Source of the DNA: Zizania palustris
Taxonomy: Eukaryota > Streptophyta > Magnoliopsida > Poales > Poaceae
Assembly (NCBI GenBank): GCA_019279435.1
Contig: JAAALK010000286.1
Span: 36,517,712 to 36,581,711 of the forward strand
DNA: 64,000 nt
Reading direction: 5' to 3'
The translations under genes were made by a program, and so were the position numbers. Every line of letters begins with the position of its first letter. Positions within the stretch are counted from its first letter, which is position 1. A model generated the notes under the pieces. It was not told the origin of the DNA and searched no databases. It was given only the letters and a program-made list of their open reading frames with translations. Below are positions 56,827 to 64,000 of the stretch, piece by piece.

Positions 56827-59260
56827 TCAGTGCTGGGGGTGAGTGAAAAAATGACGAGGCATCCAGCACTGAGTGACACGAGTAGTAGGCGCAGTAAAAG
56901 TAGACGGTCTACGCACAGGAAAATCGAAATGATGCAAAGTGCGAGGTCTACCTACATGTTGTGATCGAACAACATGTCGAGGTCTCCTACTCTGACGAGG
57001 TACAAAGCTACTCGCCCGGGGTCTACCACCATATGGAACATGGTGAACACCTCGAGGAGCAAAACCTCTTCGAGAAGCACGAGGAGCCTCAAAAGCAGGA
57101 CGATAGTAAAACTCAGACTCATGCATACCTAAAGATGGGTAATGCATGTCCTGGTAACTCATCGCCTGAGAGCGTCGCTCATCCTTGATGCGACGAAAAC
57201 AGAACCCAACCAAATGACCCGCCCGCTGACAATAGGAACAATGAAACACTCTCCTCGGGGCACTCTCATGGGTCTTAGGAGCAACTCTCACAGGCTCCTT
57301 GGGTTTCTGCTGAGTGGTTTTCTTGGGAGGATTTTTCTTGGCAGGAGGAGTGGTTTTCTTTTGAGCTCGGGTGGTTTTCTTGGCTGGTGGAGTGTCTAAC
57401 AGAGCTCTCTCTTTCTCTAGGGTAGTGGGAGAGGTAAAACAGTTTTGCTTCCATTTTCTGAAGGAATCCTCTCAAAACCCAAACCTAGAGCTAAACCTGC
57501 TCTGTCAGCACACATCTTGGTCTTGGCCAAGAGCAAATCCATCCTACCCTTTCCCTCAGTGCATTTGTTAACCACGGAAAGAAGGTATTCATTTTCTGAC
57601 ATGAGGTTCTCAGCTCGCTCTCTAACAGCGCCTAGTTGGTCCTTAAGGGTAATGCACGTGTCACAAACAGGCTGCACATCCTTAGAACTACCGGCCCTCT
57701 CCAATCTAGCCTCTAAATCATGAACATGTTTATCACGTAAATTAATGCTCTCGCGCAATAAAGAACAGTTCATGCATTCAAGATTATAATGAGGACTAGA
57801 ATCCACCACCAAAAGCTGCTTCTGTGCAGTTTCAAGCTCAAAGAGAGTTTGAGCATGTACAGAATGCAACTGAGCAAGCTCACTCATCACAACAGAACAG
57901 GACTCACATTCAGCATCATTAAATTTAGACTTAAGTATTGCATATTCAGTAGAAACAGATTCTAGCCTAAGTCTAAGGTCTTTTCTTTCTCTAGCGGCTT
58001 GCACAAGTAATCTATCCTGACCAAGAACTACTTCATTCAGCTCATCTAATTTTATTGAAAGCTGGTCATAGGATAGAGGTACCTCAGATGAGTCAAGCTC
58101 ATCGCTGCTGTGATCGCTGTCGGCCATGAAGCAAAGGCCGGTGAAGTCTCGTCCCTTCTTGTCCTTCTTGTCCTCCTTCCTTGGGGACTCCTCCTCCTCA
58201 GAGCTCGACTCCTCAGTTGAGGAAGTGTCGATGTCGCTGAGAGCAGCAACAAATGCTCTGGAAGCGGCCTTGGCTACTTTCTTAGCCATCTTGCCGCGCT
58301 TGCCCTTAACAAAGGGTTTCCTCTCCTTCTTGTGGTATTTGGGGCGCTCACTCTCATCTCTCTTTTTGAGCTTAGGGTAATTCGCCTTGATATGAGAAGT
58401 GTCGCCACATTCAAAGCAACCACTAAAACCACTTCTCCTCTGATCTCGTCTCTCATGGTGAAAATGGGTGAACCTTCTGGCAATGAGAGCAAGCTCATCA
58501 TCATCCAGAGTGTCCACCTGCTCCTTTGTGACAGAGACCAGGGAGGACAAAGCAAAACCATCTGCAAGAACACAAGTACCAGATGTGCTTGGTTCTGCAG
58601 CGGTGCCACGGCTAGTGCTAGAAACCAATGCCAATGTCTATGGCAAAGAGCTTCTGTGCACTGCAAGAGATGCCTTGGCAATCTCTGTGGACTTCAGCTT
58701 GCTAAAGAGCTCATCACAGGTCAATGTGTCATAACCTGTGGACTCCTCAATGTTGGATATCTTTACTTCCCATATGCTACGGTCATGAGCATAGAGAAGC
58801 TTGATAGCCCTATCGTGATCATTGTAAGCAAGCGTCCCGTTGGATCGCAAGTTACTCACTATCGCATCAAAGCGAGAAAACATGGCATCTATAGATTCAC
58901 CAGGTGCCTGCACAAACAGCTGATACTGTTGGTTGTATGTGCTTTGGCGCCTGACCTTAATCTGAGTAGAGCCCTCATGAAAAATAGTGAGCGTTGTCCA
59001 AATCTCCCTAGCAGTCCTAAGGTGTTGCACCCTATCAAACTCACTACGGCTCAAACCAATGAACAGTATATTCCTAGCCTTGGAGTTGGCATTATACTGA
59101 TCTTTTTCGGTTTGAGTGGTGCGAGTATCAGGGATGGAGTATTGTGAGTCCACAATCTCCCAAATTGCATTTCCTTGGCTTAACAAGTAAGCCTCCATAC
59201 GCACCTTCCAGTATGCAAAGTCTGTCCCATCGAACAGAGGATTTTACTGCCTCTATCCAT
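56827..59260 (-). pseudogene. Copia gag, younger copy
   Basis: Start codon at 59260 (MDRGSK); a one-base loss follows, then FDGTDFAYWKVRMEAYLL and the UBN2-type gag domain (NILFIGLSRSEFDRVQHLRT, FDAIVSNLRSNGTLAYND). A stop at 58638 separates this from a 405-codon frame with the zinc knuckle CFECGDTSHIKANYPK, in which the final Cys of C-X2-C-X4-H-X4-C is Tyr. A Ser/Glu-rich linker and a long coiled coil follow (SVSTEYAILKSKFNDAEC). A third piece (57291-56827) has HCSYCQRAGHLVGFC. Several stops separate the pieces, so it is not functional as read. Confidence 0.8.
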
Positions 59261-59310
59261 GTCGCCAACAGATCACAAAACCGGTTAAGGTCAACTGGTG
59301 ATCTTAACCC

Positions 59311-59322
59311 GCTCTGATACCA
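59311..59322 (-). other. Copia primer binding site (initiator tRNA-Met)
   Basis: The minus strand reads TGGTATCAGAGC two bases after the end of the right LTR (element 5' LTR), the standard initiator tRNA-Met site of plant copia elements. Confidence 0.9.
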
Positions 59323-59324
59323 AT

Positions 59325-59823
59325 TGTTAAGCCACGCTCCACACTTACTGCCTTCACTTGGCGCACCTCGACCCGAGGACCGACCCAGACCCCTTCGCAG
59401 CCACCGTGACAGAGCTCCCTGCTCCCCTGGCATCAAGCCTCCCGCTTGACCCAGGTTCACCTGCCGCGAACCGTCCGTCGCCTCCGAAGTCCCTACGCAC
59501 CACAAACAAACAGACAAGTGTATCCAGTACTCCAGAGACCTCTCCGGGTTAGCAACCTTCGGTACACACTCCGGTGTACCGCCCAAAATACCGAGACCTC
59601 CGGTACGAACCCAGTCATCGTGTACTGTCGGACCCCTCCGACAGGCACACTCCGCTGCAACAGCTGCAGCAACCAAAGCCCACCGAACCCTTCGGTGAAA
59701 CCACCTCCAAACACCTTCGGAGTTACAACCTCCGAACCACCTTCGGAGGTACCCCTTCGAAACAGAGGTTAAAAGTCTGTCAATCACTCATCACAAACAC
59801 TAAACCCAACCCTTGGTTTCTCA
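59325..59823 (-). repeat. Copia 5' LTR, internally deleted
   Basis: It begins TGTTAAGCCACGCTCC and ends TTTCTCA. From GCCACGCTCC (59331) it aligns to 52037-52529 without gaps. The roughly 1.5 kb between the first few bases and that point is missing, which removes most of the copy's R/U5-side sequence. Confidence 0.88.
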
Positions 59824-60690
59824 TATACTTCAGTACTTACTTTGTTCTTTTTGCAGCAATTTGTCCTTGCTAGAGCGGCAGCGACTTCCAACGAGGTCGA
59901 AGTTAATCGACTTAAACGGAAGGTCACTACCCTCCAGACGACCCTTAACGACTCCACCGGGAAATCCCTCAGGCTGGAGGAAGAAGTCCTGGAGGAACGG
60001 AGGGCTAGGGCGGCGTCTGACGAAGCCCTCGAAGCCCTTCGCTCGTCTGCCCGAGAAGTCGAGGCCGAGCGCGTCGTCCTTCGTACGGAGGTTGAAAGAC
60101 TCCGGCAGGAGGCTGCTACCTCAAGTGCGCAGCTGGTAGAACTCCAGGGGGCTCTTAGCCAGGCGATGGCCCTCAAGAGCTCCTTAATGCTCTGGGTGGC
60201 CGAAGTGGCTGCGACTGCTGTAGGGCTGGAAGCAACGGAGAAGAAGAATTCTAGTACTGCGGATCATACCTTGGAAGCCCTTCAGGGTACGCTGGAGTAC
60301 TTCGGCACCATGTGCCCTTCATCTTCTGCTGCGACCCACGAGCCCCTTGACCGGAAGCTGATGAAGAACTCCGGTATTCGGTACAGAGAGATCTCCGGAC
60401 AGTGTGCCGGTATCAGGGTTCTTCGTCATCTTGAATCTCTTCGGATCCCCCTTGGCTCAGTCGGGGGTTCGTCTCCTGGAGGCTTCGCGGACGACGACTT
60501 GCTGCGGCCATCTTCGGAGGTAGCTTCGGCCTGGGAAGCCTTCCGGTCGACCTGGAAGACGGACCATAAGGTCGCAGCTAAAGCTTGGATTGACGAGACC
60601 CGTCGGCAGAAGCAAGCGCAAACAAAGCCACCACTTCCTGCTTCGCCAGCCCCTTCGGTTCCTGCCCCGCCGACCGACCCGCGGGTCTAG

Positions 60691-60791
60691 CCGCTTAGGG
60701 TTACTATGTATATGAAGCCTTGTAAAGCCTGTTTTTATTAATGAAAAGGTTATAAATGAGAACTTGTCTTGGGTGTTCTGCTCTTTTTTAG
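60691..60791 (+). terminator. Possible 3' end of the antisense gene
   Basis: After the antisense-gene stop there is a T-rich segment with TTTTTATTAATGAAAAGG and TATAAATGAG words that could serve as a polyadenylation region, followed by TCTGCTCTTTTTTAG, a good 3' splice site at 60790. Both readings, transcript end or splicing to the next frame, are possible. Confidence 0.35.
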
Positions 60792-61259
60792 GTGTTGTCA
60801 TGCCCTTCGAGCCCTGACTTCGAACTTCTGGAAATTACCGACGAGCTCCGAAAGGAGTGGGCAAACCTCGAGGGTTTGAGGCCCTACCGCCGCTCCCGCT
60901 TTTCTGTTCCTCGCGGAGACGAAGGAGAGATCACCCTCGAAGTTCGAAGGGACGTCTTAGATTATATTAAAGAGGAAGAGAAGGCGGAGGGGTCTTCGTC
61001 CTCCGAACCTATTGACTGGTCCGACTCGGAGTACCGAGCCGAAGACCCTGCGGAGGCTAACTCCGAAAGGCTCCTGACATGGGCCGAGCTTCAAGAGGAG
61101 CAGAAGAACTTGCAAGCCTCAAAGAAGAAGAGAAGCACCCGAACTAAAAGGACAACTTCGGCGGCTTCGAGCTCTGAAGGGCAAAGTAGCCGTAGAGGTA
61201 GCTCTAGGGGCCGAAAAGGTCTCCGATTTTACCTAGGTTTAGACACAAATTTCTCTTGA
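60792..61259 (+). CDS. Second antisense-strand open frame of the Tat element, unknown
   Basis: A 155-codon frame follows a 3' splice-like TTTTTTAG. It encodes FELLEITDELRKEWANLEGL, PRGDEGEITLEVRRDVLDYI, an acidic Ser/Glu stretch, and a basic C-terminus (SKKKRSTRTKRTTSAA, SSRRGSSRGRKG) ending LGLDTNFS. No domain is recognised. The basic tail suggests nucleic-acid binding or nuclear entry, an inference from composition only. There is no in-frame ATG near the start, so it is either a further exon of the antisense gene or a decayed ORF. Confidence 0.45.
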   Translation: MLSCPSSPDFELLEITDELRKEWANLEGLRPYRRSRFSVPRGDEGEITLEVRRDVLDYIKEEEKAEGSSSSEPIDWSDSEYRAEDPAEANSERLLTWAELQEEQKNLQASKKKRSTRTKRTTSAASSSEGQSSRRGSSRGRKGLRFYLGLDTNFS

Positions 61260-61470
61260 TGTAAAAGTATAATAATTTAATGTGAAGTGCTTCGAAAGTA
61301 TGCTGTGTGACTCCTATCCTCCTACCCCCCTTGTGGGTGGCGGAGCCTTTACTATAGAGAAGGGTTCGCTAGGCACAATGAGTCTTCGAACAACCGCATG
61401 CTTTGAATTTGTACTTATCATTTGTATTTTTAGTTCGCTTCCGAAGACTAAAAATTTGTTCGCTTTTTTA

Positions 61471-62350
61471 AAGTCTTTAGACTCTTGTACGGATCCTAAC
61501 AAGCCGGAGCCTGGAATCCCTAGGGTGGCCACCTTCGGCTCTTTTATAGACACTTCGCACCCGGAGGCCGAAAGTCTGTTTTTTAAAGTCCTTAGACTCT
61601 TCTACGGATCCTAACAAGCCGGAGCCTGGAATCCGTAGGTTGGCCACCTTCGGCTCTTTTACAGACACTTCGCACCCGGAGGCCGAAAGTCTGTTTTTCT
61701 TTAAAGTCCTTAGACTCTTCTACAGATCCTAACAAGCCGGAGCCTGGAATCCGTAGGTTGGCCACCTTCGGCTCTTTTATAGACACTTCGCACCCGGAGG
61801 CCGAAAGTCTGTTTTTCTTTAAAGTCCTTAGACTCTTCTACGGATCCTAACAAGTCGGAGCCTGGAATCCCTAGGGTGGCCACCTTCGGCTCTTTTACAG
61901 ACACTTCGCACCCGGAGGCCGAAAGTCTGTTTTTTTAAAGTCCTTAGACTCTTCTACGGATCCTAACAAGCCGGAGCCTGTAATCCGTAGGTTGGCCACC
62001 TTCGGCTCTTTTACAGACACTTCGCACCCGGAGGCCGAAAGTCTGTTTTTCTTTAAAGTCCTTAGACTCTTCTACAGATCCTAACAAGCCGGAGCCTGGA
62101 ATCCGTAGGTTGGCCACCTTCGGCTCTTTTATAGACACTTCGCACCCGGAGGCCGAAAGTCTGTTTTTCTTTAAAGTCCTTAGACTCTTCTACGGATCCT
62201 AACAAGTCGGAGCCTGGAATCCGTAGGTTGGCCACCTTCGGCTCTTTTACAGACACTTCGCACCCGGAGGCTGAAAGTCTGTTTTTCTTTAAAGTCCTTA
62301 GACTCTTCTACGGATCCTAACAAGCCGGAGCCTGGAATCCGTAGGTTGGC
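61471..62350. repeat. 118-bp tandem repeat array in the Tat element
   Basis: Units begin (AAGTCCTTAGACTCTTCTAC) at 61471, 61586, 61704, 61822, 61938, 62056, 62174 and 62292: seven full copies and a partial eighth, with period 115-118 owing to a T-run indel. Each contains ACTTCGCACCCGGAGGCCGA. The frames of about 64 codons repeated on the minus strand are products of the array. It lies between integrase and the antisense gene. Confidence 0.97.
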
Positions 62351-62598
62351 AAGCGGAGCCTTTGAACCAATGGTTCGAAGGCAGCTGCCTGGGTGTTGAG
62401 AAAAATGCTTGGCTCTACAAGCATCTCTGTCCTCCTAATGCGTCCATCAGGAGTAAGGGATATTCGAAGAGCAAACAAAATTCGACCCTTATCTTTATTC
62501 ATGGAAAGGAAAGTTTTTACAAGTGATTACAAGGGGCCCCTAAGCAAAATAACGCTTAAGGTGCTCCGCATGCCATGCATGCTTCAACTCTTCTCCTT
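62351..62598. other. Spacer between tandem array and integrase
   Basis: About 250 bases with no conserved coding sequence, the start of the long untranslated region downstream of integrase on the element's coding strand. Confidence 0.5.
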
Positions 62599-63846
62599 CT
62601 AAATTAGATAATTTGAACGATCCGGGGCGTCCTGAGCGTAAGATAACATATGGTCCTTCCCATTTTTTCCTAGCTTCCCCGGAGCTATTACACTTCGCAA
62701 CACTAGATGACCAGGTTTTAACTCATTTAGCTTTACCTTCGGGTCATACCATGTCTTGGTGTGGTTCTGGTACTTAGTCAGGTTGGCGACAGCTCGAAGC
62801 CTTGTTTCTTCTGACAAATCCAGCGAAGTGCTCCGGTCATCTTCGTCCCCATGTTGTACTACGCGAAGCGATCCACCTCTGAGCTCCGTAGGAGTCATGG
62901 CCTCATCTCCGAAGAGCAATCTAAATGGTGTGAACCCCGTTGACCTGGTTTGAGTGGTTCAAATGGACCATAAGATTTTGGGGAGCTCTTCGACCCACAG
63001 CCCCTTGGCCAATCCAACAATTCGGCGATTCAGCCCGGAAAGGATGTTCCCGTTGGCTCGCTCAACGGCTCCGTTGGACTGTGGATGTCGCACCGCTGCG
63101 AAGCACAACTTAATGCCCAATTCTTCACAAAATGTTTGGAAGGTGCCAGCTTCGAACTGGGTTCCATTATCTACCGTCAGCTCTCTTGGAACTCCGAACC
63201 TGCATATAATATTCTGCCAAAAAAATCTTTGCACGTTCTTCGAGGTGATAGCTGTTAGTGGCTCCACTTCAACCCATTTTGAGAAATATTCGATTGCCAC
63301 TACTGCAAATTTCAAGCCGCCTTTTGCCATCGAGAAGGGGCCTATGAGGTCCATGCCCCATCTAGCCATTGGCCACACTGGGGCAATAACTTGAAGCTGA
63401 GCTGGCGGGCGATGGCTCCGTCTACCCATCCACTGGCAGCCTTGGCATGTTCGAACTAGTTCCTCCGCATATCTTACTATAGTTGGCCAATAAAACCCTT
63501 GCCGAAGCATCTTGCCTGCTAGCGCTCGAGGGGCTAAATGACCTCCGCATAAGCCTTCGTGGATGTCTCGAAGTATGTCTTGACCTTCGGGTTATGAGAT
63601 GCATCGGAGTAGGGGTGAACATACTCCGGCCTTGTATAGCACTTCATCAACGAGCTTGTAATTTCGAGCTCTTGCTTGCAACCTTCGGGCTTCTGGGCCT
63701 TTAGGAGGGTCCATGCTACTTTGCAACATACTTATTATCGGAGCCCACCAATCTGTAGTTGGAATGCACAGCACCTCCGAAGAGGGTATTTGAACAGCTG
63801 CTGGTTGCGCTAGCTCTTCGTAGAAAGCACCCTCCGGAAGGTCCAC
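62599..63846 (-). pseudogene. Tat gypsy integrase
   Basis: Minus strand. The zinc-binding part is readable as HEGLCGGHLAPRAL, QGFYWPTIV and CQGCQWMGRR. The catalytic core has WGMDLIGPFSMAKGG (Asp), LTVDNGTQFEAGTF (Asp) and HPQSNGAVERANGN (Glu). A stop after about 62959 and a shift lead to LFGDEAMTPTELRGGS, and the C-terminal part has NELKPGHLVLRSV. An extra A in a run near 62665 shifts the last 25 codons. The D-D-E residues are intact but the gene is broken in at least three places. Confidence 0.85.
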
Positions 63847-64000
63847 CGCTCCTGCTCCCGCCTTTGCAAGGATATCTGCGAGTTGGTTCTCTGCCCGAGG
63901 GATACTTCGAACTGTAAATCCTTTGAATGCTGCTTCGGCCTTGCGGATTTCTTCAAGGTATTGTGCGAGATGTGGATTTTTTGCTTGAAAACTTTTATCA
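63847..64000 (-). pseudogene. Tat gypsy RNase H, C-terminal end
   Basis: Minus-strand reading gives DKSFQAKNPHLAQYLEEIRK, FKGFTVRSIPRAENQLAD and ILAKAGAGAVDLPEG, the end of the gypsy RNase H domain and the linker to integrase. It continues beyond the window. No stop is seen within this piece. Confidence 0.8.

Larger units (their letters stand above)
50517..59823 (-). mobile_element. SIRE-type copia retrotransposon, nearly complete, TSD TATAC
   Basis: The target duplication TATAC (50512-50516 and 59824-59828) is perfect. The left LTR (50517-52529) is full length; the right LTR (59325-59823) has lost about 1.5 kb internally. On the minus strand the order is primer site, gag, protease, integrase, RT, RNase H, 3' UTR, polypurine tract, LTR. 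Over the 493 shared LTR bases I count 14 differences by eye, 11 of them transitions, so the insertion is fairly young. It sits in intron 2 of the Tat antisense gene. Confidence 0.95.
48201..60690 (+). pseudogene. Antisense gene of the Tat element, three exons, coiled-coil protein
   Basis: Exons 48201-49095, 49173-50470 and 59857-60690 join in perfect phase (GT-AG) into about 1008 codons. Exon 1 matches the Transposase_28 ('putative gypsy type transposon') pattern: SGEVVVFEAFFEAGLGLPAV, LDLFHITLPQLSPNTIARLA, and SVARRMSMRDLAKEFVALRI. Exon 2 has the lysine-rich RKRKAVAEPSKKAGKQALRK, a possible nuclear signal, and long Pro/Ala/Glu-rich spacers. Exon 3 is a coiled coil (VNRLKRKVTTLQTTLND, REVEAERVVLRTEVERLRQE). 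The sole interruption is TAG at 48891-48893. Intron 2 holds the copia element; without it the intron would be about 74 bases. The function of such ORFs is unknown. Confidence 0.75.
47214..64000 (-). mobile_element. Tat-type Ty3/gypsy retrotransposon, right end outside window
   Basis: A minus-strand gypsy element. Its 3' LTR is 47214-47706, preceded on the coding strand by a purine-rich tract (GAGGGGCTAC). Integrase and RNase H are at 62.6-64 kb, and the remaining pol, gag and 5' LTR lie beyond the window. Between integrase and the 3' LTR it has 118-bp tandem repeats and a large gene on the opposite strand. Tandem repeats and antisense extra ORFs in this position are known features of the Tat lineage (for example Grande and RIRE2). 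It contains a 9.3 kb copia insertion at 50517-59823. Confidence 0.85.

Noticed and set aside
61477..62256. Series of nearly identical 64-codon minus-strand proteins
   Set aside because: They repeat with the 118-bp tandem array and have no start context or known fold; this is a repeat artefact, not a gene family.
61471..62350. CRISPR-like regular repeat array
   Set aside because: The units are contiguous 118-bp tandem copies without unique spacers, inside a plant retrotransposon.

Overview
This is plant nuclear DNA, almost certainly from a grass, and probably a panicoid with a repeat-rich genome. The evidence is a cluster of grass-type transposons of every major order, a spliced WRKY group IId gene, a cytosolic ribosomal protein S15 exon, and long AT-rich intergenic stretches. 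There is no bacterial or organellar gene organisation. Ordinary host genes are confined to the left 15 kb; about four fifths of the window is mobile DNA, much of it nested.

Layout, left to right. At 1-3100 there is a hAT remnant, a 0.4 kb fold-back palindrome and a degraded copia element (LTRs 1032-~1267 and 2773-~3010). The last coding exon of RPS15 (uS19) is at 4214-4462 (+). A three-exon WRKY transcription factor gene lies at 6841-8311 (-). A hAT element at 10275-12879 has a perfect 8-bp target duplication. A dead copy of the C78 deubiquitinase gene ZUFSP/ZUP1 lies at 13688-15073 (-). A PIF/Harbinger element with both of its genes (transposase and Myb/SANT-like) runs from about 16.28 to 20.2 kb; it is split by a MULE at 16868-17760 (9-bp TSD) and followed by a CACTA element at 20392-26692 (3-bp TSD).

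A Ty3/gypsy element spans 27044-39326 with its 5-bp TSD intact. Its middle and part of its 3' LTR were replaced when a minus-strand SIRE-type copia element (32973-38775) inserted and a later deletion fused the two. The region 39332-47213 is AT-rich, with several MITEs and no gene I can recognise. From 47214 to beyond the right edge there is a minus-strand Tat-type gypsy element: 3' LTR 47214-47706, 118-bp tandem repeats 61471-62350, integrase and RNase H 62.6-64 kb. On its opposite (+) strand it carries a three-exon coiled-coil ORF with its own TATA box. That ORF's second intron has been invaded by a younger, nearly complete SIRE-type copia element (50517-59823, TSD TATAC).

The insertions can be ordered: the copia at 50.5 kb is younger than the Tat element; the copia at 33 kb is younger than the gypsy element and older than the fusing deletion; the MULE is younger than the Harbinger element. 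Several TE reading frames are broken by TAG codons where the family normally has CAG or TGG, a pattern that fits decay of CHG-methylated DNA. The most unusual items are the spliced antisense gene of the Tat element, a run of hairpins upstream of the CACTA transposase region, and the chimeric gypsy/copia locus. All family names come from motifs read by eye; no database search was possible.
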